A stretch of DNA of 10,201 nt from Bacteroidales bacterium. GTDB lineage: Bacteria; Bacteroidota; Bacteroidia; Bacteroidales; JAOZQN01. The notes under the pieces were generated by a model. That model did no database searches and was not told the origin of the DNA. It worked only from the letters and a program-made list of their open reading frames with translations. Positions 1-6,644 of the stretch are shown here, piece by piece (within the stretch, counting starts at the first letter, position 1; every line of letters starts with the position of its first letter). Location: positions 1-10,201 of the forward strand of contig JAOZTW010000131.1 of NCBI GenBank assembly GCA_029938985.1, read 5' to 3'. The translations under genes and the position numbers were made by a program.

Positions 1-2
1 TT

Positions 3-671
3 CCCGATTTAGAAGAAATAAAAGTAGAAGAAGCACAATTAGAAGAATTTGATATTAATAATATTCAATTAGAAGTTTTACTTTTTCAAACAGGTTACTT
101 AACTATAAAAGAAGTAAAAGAAATTGGTATAAAAACTTATTATACTCTAAAAATACCTAATCTTGAAGTTCAGTTTGGTTTTAACAACTATTTGATGAAC
201 TATTTTTATGCCGCTATGGTAGGTTCTTATGAACGAACAGGTTTGTCGGAAGCACTTTATTATGCCATAGCAGATAAAAAACCACAAGATTTAGAAAAAG
301 CATTTCATACATTATTTTCAGGTATTTCACACGATTGGTTCAGAAATAACAATATTGCGGAATACGAAGGTTTTTATTGCTCAATGTTTTACGTGTTTTT
401 TGCTTCGCAAGGCTTCAACATTAAAAACGAAGACACTACAAACAAAGGTAGAATAGATTTTACGGTAACAACCAAAGAGGCTATCTTTATTTTTGAAATA
501 AAAATGAAACGCATAAAACAAAACGCACTTGTTCAAATAAAACATAAAAAATACCACGAAAAATATCTATCAGAAGAAAAAAATATTTATTTAATAGGTA
601 TAGAATTTGACGAAAAAGCGAAAAATGTTTCCGATTTTGAATGCGAAAAACTGAAAATTAATGTTAAATAA
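3..671 (+). CDS. AAA-ATPase-like / PD-(D/E)XK (DUF1703-type) protein, 5'-truncated by window edge
   Basis: The frame is open from base 3, so this is the 3' end of a longer gene whose start lies outside the window; the in-frame TTG at 192 is internal. Before it come an LLFQTGYLTIK stretch and the YTLKIPN/EV pattern. These are typical of proteins with an N-terminal AAA-ATPase_like domain (PF09820) and a C-terminal PD-(D/E)XK domain (PF08011, DUF1703). The nuclease-fold core is visible: GRIDF with Asp at bases 456-458, then FEIKM giving E-x-K at 495-503, then a Q-x5-Y helix (QIKHKKY). About 223 residues remain of a family usually somewhat over 500 aa, so the ATPase domain is missing here. The role of these proteins is unproven; many copies per genome are common in Bacteroidota. 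The gene ends 30 bp before the first glycosyltransferase, on the same strand. Family is confident, biochemical function is not. Confidence 0.87.
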   Translation, partial: PDLEEIKVEEAQLEEFDINNIQLEVLLFQTGYLTIKEVKEIGIKTYYTLKIPNLEVQFGFNNYLMNYFYAAMVGSYERTGLSEALYYAIADKKPQDLEKAFHTLFSGISHDWFRNNNIAEYEGFYCSMFYVFFASQGFNIKNEDTTNKGRIDFTVTTKEAIFIFEIKMKRIKQNALVQIKHKKYHEKYLSEEKNIYLIGIEFDEKAKNVSDFECEKLKINVK

Positions 672-701
672 ATACAAAATAACATATAAACAACATTACC
701 A

Positions 702-1475
702 ATGACAATTAGAATTAAATATAGCATGAAATCGCTTGCCAACATTTTTTTTAGAATATTGGCAAAATTAAAAACAATTTTTATAAATCGTCCACATAAA
801 AATTGGCAAAAATATCCAGTTATAATAAATAATTTTAATAGGTTAAATTACTTGCAACAACAAATTTCTTGGCTTGAAAAAGCGGGAATGAAAAATATTT
901 TTATTATAGATAATAATTCTACCTATCCGCCACTTTTGGAATTTTATAAAAATAATAGATACACAATATTTAGAATTGATAAAAATGTGGGACATCTTGC
1001 TCTTTGGAAAACACACATATACAAATGGTTTGAGAATGCTTATTATATTTATACTGACCCAGACATAATCCCCATAAAAGAATGCCCAAGTGATGCCGTT
1101 AATTATTTTAGAGAAGTTTTAGAACGGTATCCTAAAATTGGAAAAGTAGGTTTTGCATTAAAAATTGATGACCTCCCAGACTTTTATCCGTTAAAACAAA
1201 AAGTAATTGAATGGGAAAAGAAATTTTGGGAAAAAGAAATAGAGCAGGATTTGTATAATTCAATAATTGATACTACATTTGCACTCTATCGTGCAAACAC
1301 CAAAGGCGACCATACGCTACCAGCCTTGCGAACAGGAGGTAGGTATGTAGCAAGACATTTGTCGTGGTATATAAACTACAATAATTTGAGTGAAGAAGAT
1401 AAATTTTATGCAGAATCAGCATCAAATTCAAGTTCTTGGAATCAGGAACAGAACGATGAAGGTAGCAGATATTAA
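702..1475 (+). CDS. GT-A fold glycosyltransferase (GT2-like)
   Basis: Probable cytoplasmic or membrane-associated sugar transferase acting in glycan assembly. After a basic, hydrophobic N-terminal segment (about residues 8-28) that may lie on the membrane, the GT-A nucleotide-binding start is visible: PVIINNFNR at 39-47 and FIIDNNST at 67-74. Next comes a D-x-D motif in YTDPDIIP (Asp119 and Asp121), expected to hold the metal and nucleotide diphosphate. A second acidic segment, KIDDLPD, lies at 154-160, and DTTFALY at 190-196 is followed by a conserved-looking HLSWY at 219-223. At 257 aa it fits a small single-domain GT2-like enzyme. Donor and acceptor cannot be read from the sequence. The start is uncertain: ATG at 702 gives the longest form, while ATG at 726 (MKSLANIFF) is equally plausible because neither has a Shine-Dalgarno motif. 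It lies 22 bp before the FkbM gene and probably shares its transcript. Confidence 0.77.
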   Translation: MTIRIKYSMKSLANIFFRILAKLKTIFINRPHKNWQKYPVIINNFNRLNYLQQQISWLEKAGMKNIFIIDNNSTYPPLLEFYKNNRYTIFRIDKNVGHLALWKTHIYKWFENAYYIYTDPDIIPIKECPSDAVNYFREVLERYPKIGKVGFALKIDDLPDFYPLKQKVIEWEKKFWEKEIEQDLYNSIIDTTFALYRANTKGDHTLPALRTGGRYVARHLSWYINYNNLSEEDKFYAESASNSSSWNQEQNDEGSRY

Positions 1476-1497
1476 CATTAATTTTAATAAATAAAAG

Positions 1498-2415
1498 ATG
1501 AGATTTTTAAATTTTTTGAATAAGATTATTACATATTCCATCAGAAAAGCAAAAGCAATTCAGTACTACATAAATTTAAAACAAGAAAAAAAAAAGTGGG
1601 ATAAATATTTTAAAACGGAAAAAGAAATTTGCTATAAACTTGAAAATAATTGTAAATTGTTTTTAGAACGAAATAACCGATTAACTGAGTTTATTATTTT
1701 TAAAAAATTTGAAGCAAACGAACTCAAATTTATAGAATTATTTCTTAACAAAGGCGATATCTTTCTTGATATTGGTGCAAATATAGGATTACATAGCTTG
1801 TACGCAGCTAAAAAAGTAGGAGAAGATGGTACTGTTTATTCTTTTGAACCAACTCCAACAACATTCACTAAATTAAAAAAGAATATAAAAATCAATAATT
1901 TTGATAATGTCAAATTGTTGAATTTTGGCTTCTCCGACACAAAAAAACAATTGTTCATTAACACCTCAAACACTTACAACGCTTGGAATACATTTGCTGA
2001 CCCAAAAAAAACTATTAGTCCTCAAATGTTTAATAACAAAGTATCGGTAGATGTTGAAAAATTGGATACTTGGTTAGAAAATCAAAAAATAAAAATAGCA
2101 GAAATTTCGTTAATAAAAATTGATGTTGAAGGTTGGGAAAAATTTGTATTATTAGGTGCCAAAAAAATATTATCTTCTAAAAATGCTCCAGTTATTCTAA
2201 TTGAATTTGATGAAAACAATACATGGGCAGCAGGATATTCATGTCATGAATTATACGATTTGTTAAATAGTTTTGGATATAAACTTTATACTTTTGATTT
2301 GAAAAATATGGAATTTCAATTAGAGCCAAAACAATTACACTATCCTTCACAAAATTTAATAGCTATTAAAAATTATAATTTAAGTATAAACAAATTGAAA
2401 TATGAAAAAAAATAA
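1498..2415 (+). CDS. FkbM-family SAM-dependent methyltransferase
   Basis: Predicted O-methyltransferase of the FkbM family (PF05050). In surface-glycan loci such enzymes are usually thought to methylate sugar hydroxyls. The Rossmann SAM-binding motif I is clear at residues 91-97 (DIGANIG). It is followed by YSFEP (114-118, the acidic end of strand 2), an N-x-K-LLNFGFSD region (137-147), and the family hallmark LIKIDVEGWE (205-214), then APVILIEFDE (230-239). The first 80 residues are a basic, charged extension that may serve acceptor or membrane association. Length (305 aa) is ordinary for the family and the motifs look intact, so an active enzyme is expected. The sugar acceptor is unknown; linking it to the fucose residues suggested by downstream genes would be speculation. 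A run of ten A at 1586-1595 lies early in the gene. A 117-bp non-coding gap follows. Confidence 0.93.
   Translation: MRFLNFLNKIITYSIRKAKAIQYYINLKQEKKKWDKYFKTEKEICYKLENNCKLFLERNNRLTEFIIFKKFEANELKFIELFLNKGDIFLDIGANIGLHSLYAAKKVGEDGTVYSFEPTPTTFTKLKKNIKINNFDNVKLLNFGFSDTKKQLFINTSNTYNAWNTFADPKKTISPQMFNNKVSVDVEKLDTWLENQKIKIAEISLIKIDVEGWEKFVLLGAKKILSSKNAPVILIEFDENNTWAAGYSCHELYDLLNSFGYKLYTFDLKNMEFQLEPKQLHYPSQNLIAIKNYNLSINKLKYEKK
1586..1595 (+). repeat. A10 homopolymer early in the FkbM methyltransferase gene
   Basis: Ten consecutive A residues cover codons 30-33 (Glu-Lys-Lys-Lys). Gain of one A gives a TAA three codons downstream (gtg gga taa), and loss of one leads to an early stop some tens of codons later, so slippage would inactivate the enzyme. 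Runs of eight or nine A or T are common in this AT-rich window, so a ten-base run is only mildly exceptional. Confidence 0.85.
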
Positions 2416-2452
2416 ATAGTTAGTAATTGTTAATTTCATACTATTTAGGTAA

Positions 2453-2486
2453 TTGTATTATTATAAGTTATTTTAGAATACTTTTT
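2453..2486 (+). promoter_or_regulatory. Weak candidate Bacteroidota-type promoter in the 2416-2532 gap
   Basis: The gap before the 2533 start is the only place inside the cluster with room for a promoter. It holds TTG at 2453-2455 and TACTTTTT at 2479-2486, which matches seven of eight positions of the TAnnTTTG -7 box described for Bacteroidota sigma factors. The spacing (23 bp) is longer than the usual 19-21 bp, and in DNA this AT-rich such matches arise by chance. The rest of the gap shows no clear operator or riboswitch, only a weak AT-rich inverted repeat near its left end. Confidence 0.22.
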
Positions 2487-2532
2487 ATAATAAGTTAAAT
2501 TAATTTTATACATCACAGATATTCAGCACAAA

Positions 2533-3555
2533 ATGAGAACAAAAAATTTTATAAAAAAAATAATCCCCAAGAAGTTTTTTCTAATATTGAAAAAGACAAA
2601 ATATTATCAAAATTATTTAAATTTTGGTAAGTTTATAAAACCTAAAAATTTAATTTGGTTATTTACAGACCGAGGATTTGGTTCTGAAATATTATTGTTA
2701 CTTGCAGGTATTTTGTACACAGAAAAACATAATATGAATTTCAAATTATGTTCTGTTCACAGCAATATAACCAAACAAAACGGTTGGACAGATTATTTTA
2801 ATCCGTTTTGCGAAGAAATTAATGCAGATTTTTTGAAAATTAATTTTTATTTTTGGCAATCAGACGATAACACGCAAATGAAAAAACAAAAATATAACAA
2901 AATAGCAAGTTCACATCTGGGAAAATCAAATATTTACACACACGATATTTGGTTTAAAATATACAACAACAATTTTTTTAATCAAAAATATAATTCTCAA
3001 AAATATAATCTCAATAACACAAATGCCATTGAAGCATTATCCAAAGTTATAAAAAAAATATGGAAATACAATCCAGAAATTGATAATTATATAAAAAAAA
3101 ATATTAATACATTTGAATTTAAAGATAAAGAATATATTGTATTTCATATAAGAAGAGGCGATAAAATTCAAGGAGCATCAAAAGAAGTTGATATTGTTCA
3201 TGCTTCAAGTTTTGTAGAATTATACACAAATAAACTCTCGCAATATAAAAATATATTTGTAATAACTGACGATTACAAAGCTTATGAAGAATTAGTAACT
3301 AAATTGCCTAATAGCATAATAAAGACTTTTTGTAATAAAGATGAGGCAGGGTATGTAAATGCGGATTTTTCAAATTTGGATAAAAATATTAGATTTAATA
3401 AGATTAAAAATTTATTACTTCAAATTGAAATTAGCAAAAATTCTAATTATTTTGTAGGAACTTATAGCACAAATTTAAGTAAAATAATTAATATTTATAG
3501 AGAAAATATAAATTGTATAGGTATTGATTGGGAATTTAAAATAATAGATTATTAA
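2533..3555 (+). CDS. GT-B fucosyltransferase-like protein (alpha-1,6/O-FucT/NodZ-type fold)
   Basis: Likely transfers a sugar, probably fucose from GDP-fucose, to a glycan acceptor. The strongest evidence is HIRRGDK at residues 205-211. This matches the nucleotide-sugar-binding H-x-R-R-x-D-K motif shared by alpha-1,6-fucosyltransferases (GT23, FUT8/NodZ), alpha-1,2-fucosyltransferases and protein O-fucosyltransferases. Two other expected elements are present in order: an N-terminal DRGFGSEI (46-53), like the glycine-rich first motif of these enzymes, and a C-terminal FVGTYSTNLSKI (307-318), like their last GDP-binding motif. IFVITDD (241-247) fits the strand between them. The first 35 residues are basic with no clear transmembrane helix. 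Linkage and acceptor cannot be deduced, and the exact GT family (GT23, GT11-like or unclassified) is unresolved. It starts the tightly packed run of seven genes and ends 5 bp before the next ORF. A GT10 fucosyltransferase two genes downstream supports the fucose assignment. Confidence 0.76.
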   Translation: MRTKNFIKKIIPKKFFLILKKTKYYQNYLNFGKFIKPKNLIWLFTDRGFGSEILLLLAGILYTEKHNMNFKLCSVHSNITKQNGWTDYFNPFCEEINADFLKINFYFWQSDDNTQMKKQKYNKIASSHLGKSNIYTHDIWFKIYNNNFFNQKYNSQKYNLNNTNAIEALSKVIKKIWKYNPEIDNYIKKNINTFEFKDKEYIVFHIRRGDKIQGASKEVDIVHASSFVELYTNKLSQYKNIFVITDDYKAYEELVTKLPNSIIKTFCNKDEAGYVNADFSNLDKNIRFNKIKNLLLQIEISKNSNYFVGTYSTNLSKIINIYRENINCIGIDWEFKIIDY

Positions 3556-3560
3556 TTTTT

Positions 3561-4124
3561 ATGAAAACAATAAAACAAATATTACACAAACTGGTATTTT
3601 TCAATTCAATAAGAAAAATAAAACAGCAGGATAAGGTTGACTTAAAAAATTGGCTTAGAAATGGCTTAAAACTACCGCCACCAGAAATTATAAAACATAA
3701 CATAATTTTAAAATATGCCAAAAAAGAAAAAATACACACTTTTATTGCTAACAAAAAATATATTAATTCAAGAGAGATAATTCTAAAGCTAAATTTTGAG
3801 AATATCGTAAAATGTGATAATTATCAAAGTATTATAGAAAAGAATTATTTAATTAAAAACAATTCAATTATTTGGATAAATTCGGAAGAACTTTTACAAT
3901 TTAAAACAAAAAAAGAAATAGTAATTCAAATAAAAAAAATAATAAAATCGGCAACACAAACAAATCACAACCACGTTATGTTGTGGGATAATGCACACTT
4001 GTTTTTGAAAAATTCAAATTTTCCTAACGTTCAAGAATTTAAAATTTTCTTTTTACAAGAACGTCCATTTTATAACGCCATGAAAACAGAAAATAATATT
4101 TTTGTTATGGCTCCAAAACTTTAA
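3561..4124 (+). CDS. Small protein resembling a methyltransferase-like family, with eroded SAM-binding site
   Basis: A 187-aa soluble protein not assignable to an active enzyme. Residues 38-55 (LPPPEIIKHNIILKYAKK) resemble the opening of a bacterial SAM-methyltransferase-like family found in glycan loci, which begins roughly PPPhxVKqxxixxYA and continues into a glycine-bearing VETGTYxGD nucleotide-binding loop. Here the equivalent stretch is FIANKKYINSREI (61-73): the acidic residue and the glycines are gone. Further on, HVMLWDNAHLF (138-148) matches the place of the family's HVxLIDDARLF strand with one Asp lost, and FPNVQEFK (154-161) fits the YPsLxEL helix. The simplest reading is a diverged, probably non-catalytic descendant that may keep a structural or partner-binding role. 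The frame is intact, and spacing to both neighbours is 5 bp, so it is likely translated. The family link is from recalled motif patterns, not an alignment; an unrelated hypothetical protein remains possible. Confidence 0.55.
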   Translation: MKTIKQILHKLVFFNSIRKIKQQDKVDLKNWLRNGLKLPPPEIIKHNIILKYAKKEKIHTFIANKKYINSREIILKLNFENIVKCDNYQSIIEKNYLIKNNSIIWINSEELLQFKTKKEIVIQIKKIIKSATQTNHNHVMLWDNAHLFLKNSNFPNVQEFKIFFLQERPFYNAMKTENNIFVMAPKL

Positions 4125-4129
4125 TTAAT

Positions 4130-5065
4130 ATGAATAAAAAAGAAAAAATAAAAGTTTTTTTTACAGATTTTTGGGAAGATTTTGATAAGCAAAATAATGA
4201 ATTTGTAGAAGCATTAAAACCTAATTTTGATATTGAAATATCTTCTAATAAGCCAGACATTATTTTTTACTCATGGTTGGGAGATAACTATAAATATTTT
4301 AATTGTCTCAGAATTTATTACACTCCCGAAAATTTAAAACCGAAATATAGAGAATGCGATTATTCGCTATCTTTTGAGCTGTGGAACGACCCCAGAAATT
4401 TGAGACTCCCTAATTATTTATTATACAATATTAAAGCTCAAGACCTTGTGAAAAATAATTTTGATGCGGAGAAAATTATTGCGTCAAAAACTGATTTTTG
4501 CAGTTTCTTAATTACCAACCAAAATTCAACCAAACGAGTTAATTTTTTCAAAAAATTAAGTAAATACAAAAAAGTAGATTCCGGTGGCAGAGCTTTAAAC
4601 AACATTGGTCGTTCTGTTGGTAACAAAATGGAGTTCATTAAAAAATATAAATTTAATATAGCTTTTGAAAATTGCAAATCGGTAGGCTACACTACAGAAA
4701 AAATAGTAGAAGCTATGTATGCAAATACAATTCCTATATACTGGGGTAATCCAAAAATTAATTCGGAATTTAATACTAAAAGTTTTTTCAATTTTGATGA
4801 TTATAATTCAGAAGACGATTTGATTGAAGATATTATAGAGCATGATAAAAAACCAGAGAAATATATAGAGAAATTTTTGCAACCCTGGTTTATAAACAAT
4901 ATTCCAAACGAATATTTTGACGAACTAAGATTAACAAATTTTTTGACTGATATACTTAAAAATAGAAAAAATTACAAACCAATAGCACAAAACAAATTCA
5001 AACAAAAAATATATTATCCGCTTGGATACTATATAAATACTTTAAAATCAAAATTCAAAAAGTAG
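4130..5065 (+). CDS. GT10 alpha-1,3/4-fucosyltransferase
   Basis: Predicted GT-B inverting enzyme that transfers L-fucose from GDP-fucose to a GlcNAc or similar residue, the reaction that makes Lewis-type epitopes. GT10 hallmarks are complete: YYTPENL (63-69), where Glu67 sits like the catalytic-base Glu of the Helicobacter pylori enzyme; CDYSLSF (76-82); FCSFLITNQ (123-131) followed by Arg136; VDSGGR (149-154); then the alpha-1,3-FucT motif KYKFNIAFEN (172-181), GYTTEKIVEA (186-195) and IPIYWGNP (201-208). The Glu190-Lys191 pair is expected to contact the donor. At 311 aa it is close to other bacterial GT10 proteins. There is no transmembrane segment, and the C-terminal tail (about 286-311) is basic and aromatic, as in H. 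pylori enzymes that bind the membrane peripherally. It sits 5 bp after the methyltransferase-like gene and 7 bp before the AAA gene. All key residues look present, so activity is expected; 1,3 versus 1,4 specificity is not readable. Confidence 0.94.
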   Translation: MNKKEKIKVFFTDFWEDFDKQNNEFVEALKPNFDIEISSNKPDIIFYSWLGDNYKYFNCLRIYYTPENLKPKYRECDYSLSFELWNDPRNLRLPNYLLYNIKAQDLVKNNFDAEKIIASKTDFCSFLITNQNSTKRVNFFKKLSKYKKVDSGGRALNNIGRSVGNKMEFIKKYKFNIAFENCKSVGYTTEKIVEAMYANTIPIYWGNPKINSEFNTKSFFNFDDYNSEDDLIEDIIEHDKKPEKYIEKFLQPWFINNIPNEYFDELRLTNFLTDILKNRKNYKPIAQNKFKQKIYYPLGYYINTLKSKFKK

Positions 5066-5072
5066 AAATAAT

Positions 5073-6644
5073 ATGTTTAACAGATTAGAAAAATATTTCA
5101 ACACAGCAGGACCTTGTAACGAAAAAAAACATTATATAGTACCGATATTAGAAAGGAATAAAGATATAATCCGACTTATAAATCAAGAGCAGTATTTTGT
5201 AATACATGCAGCAAGGCAAACAGGTAAGACTACTTTAATTTCAAAATATGTAGATTACATAAACAAAAACAAAAATTATTACGCCCTTTATTGTTCGCTT
5301 GAAACAGTACAAGTTTATACCGAAGCAAAAGAAGGAATAATACAAATTATTGATAATATAAAATCGGCAATAAAATATTCTAATATACCATATAAAGAAA
5401 CTTTTGCAGAAAATATAGATAAAAATCGGACAACAATTATAATAAAAGAATCATTAACCGATTTTTGCCAAAAATTAGACAAGCCTTTAATCATATTTTT
5501 TGATGAAATAGATGGTTTAGAAAACGGAACATTGATAACTTTTTTAAGACAACTACGAAATGGATATGTAACACGTCACAATATTCCATTTCCACAAAGC
5601 ATAGCTCTGGTAGGAATGCGAGATATAAGAGATTATAAATCAAAACTTAGAGAAGGCAGACAAACACTTGGTTCTAAAAGCCCTTTTAATATAATTCAAA
5701 AATCTTTTACATTAGATAATTTTACAAAAGAAGAAATAAGCCATTTATACAAACAACATACAGAAGCTACTGGACAAGTTTTTGAACCGCAAGTAATTGA
5801 TTTTATTTATAATCAATCCAGTGGACAACCTTGGCTTGTGAATGCAATAGCTAAAGAAGTTATAGAAGAGGTTTTGAAAAATGATTATTCTAAACATATA
5901 ACAAAAGAACTCGTAAAACAAGCTATTCAAAATATTATCTTGCGAAGAGACACACACATCGACAGTCTTCTATATAGGTTAAAAGAAGAACGAGTTAAAG
6001 AAGTTATCGAACCTTTAATTATTACTACCGAAAATAATGATAGATTAAATTTTTCGAGCGATAATTTACAATACTGTAAAGACCTTGGACTTATTATAGA
6101 AAAGAATAAAACGTTGCAACCAGCAAATCCTATTTATGCCGAAGTTATTATCAGAACATTATCATACAACTCTCAATTTGAACTTCAAAGTAGGATTAAA
6201 AACAAATGGATAGATAAAAATAATAAAATTGATATGGACGGCTTGCTGAAAGCCTTCCAAGTATTTTGGCGAGAAAATAGCGATATCTGGATAGAAAAAT
6301 ACCAATACAAAGAAGCGGCACCACATCTAATAATGCAAGCTTTTTTGCAAAGAATAATAAACAGTGCTGGCGAAATATTAAGAGAATATGCTTACGGCAC
6401 AAGACGTATAGATTTATGTGTAGTTTTTGCAGAACACAAATACCCCATAGAACTGAAAATAAACTACGGTAAAAAAACAATTTCTGATGGTTTAGAACAG
6501 CTGTCTGAATACATGGACGGTTTTGGCGAAAAAATTGGCTGGCTTGTAGTTTTTGACCGCCAAAAAAATAGTACTTGGGACGAAAAAATATACTGGAAAA
6601 CAGAAAAATATAATAACAAAATTATTAATATTGTGGGATGTTAA
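5073..6644 (+). CDS. AAA-type ATPase with C-terminal PD-(D/E)XK nuclease-fold domain
   Basis: Two-domain protein of unknown cellular role. It opens with the signature KYFNTAGPC...HYIVP (7-24) of a widespread family of AAA-like proteins. Next come the P-loop AARQTGKTT (46-54, the usual first glycine replaced, as is common in this family) and a Walker B strand IIFFDEID (140-147). LVGMRDIRDY (179-188) resembles the sensor region, and a helical lid runs from about 215 to 300, including NQSSGQPWLVNAIA (247-260). A winged-helix-like middle (about 300-365) precedes the C-terminal nuclease fold: RRIDL (444-448, Asp447), PIELK (458-462, E-x-K) and a Q-x3-Y helix, QLSEY (476-480). Length, 523 aa, is normal and no lesion is seen. 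Unlike its neighbours it has no evident link to glycan chemistry, yet it is 7 bp from the gene before and overlaps the next start. It is related in architecture, but not closely in sequence, to the truncated gene at the left edge. Confidence 0.88.
   Translation: MFNRLEKYFNTAGPCNEKKHYIVPILERNKDIIRLINQEQYFVIHAARQTGKTTLISKYVDYINKNKNYYALYCSLETVQVYTEAKEGIIQIIDNIKSAIKYSNIPYKETFAENIDKNRTTIIIKESLTDFCQKLDKPLIIFFDEIDGLENGTLITFLRQLRNGYVTRHNIPFPQSIALVGMRDIRDYKSKLREGRQTLGSKSPFNIIQKSFTLDNFTKEEISHLYKQHTEATGQVFEPQVIDFIYNQSSGQPWLVNAIAKEVIEEVLKNDYSKHITKELVKQAIQNIILRRDTHIDSLLYRLKEERVKEVIEPLIITTENNDRLNFSSDNLQYCKDLGLIIEKNKTLQPANPIYAEVIIRTLSYNSQFELQSRIKNKWIDKNNKIDMDGLLKAFQVFWRENSDIWIEKYQYKEAAPHLIMQAFLQRIINSAGEILREYAYGTRRIDLCVVFAEHKYPIELKINYGKKTISDGLEQLSEYMDGFGEKIGWLVVFDRQKNSTWDEKIYWKTEKYNNKIINIVGC

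Noticed and set aside
192..194. TTG as the start of a 159-residue protein
   Set aside because: The same frame is open to base 3 and the upstream residues match the family, so the gene begins outside the window.
2004..2011. Further A8-A9 or T8 runs (for example 2405-2412, 2553-2560, 3093-3101, 4155-4162, 5122-5129) as phase-variation tracts
   Set aside because: Runs of this length recur throughout the window and fit the base composition; they do not stand out as the A12 does.
2414..2446. Inverted repeat AAATAG ... CTATTT just after the FkbM stop, a possible terminator
   Set aside because: The stem is six AT-rich base pairs with a 21-base loop and no following T run; this is expected by chance in such DNA.
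3536..3754. Minus-strand open frames here and at 4438-4677, 5745-5957, 6196-6480, 6492-6677, 8035-8226 and 8639-8896
   Set aside because: Each lies almost wholly antisense to well-supported plus-strand genes, shows no recognisable domain and has composition expected of a shadow frame.
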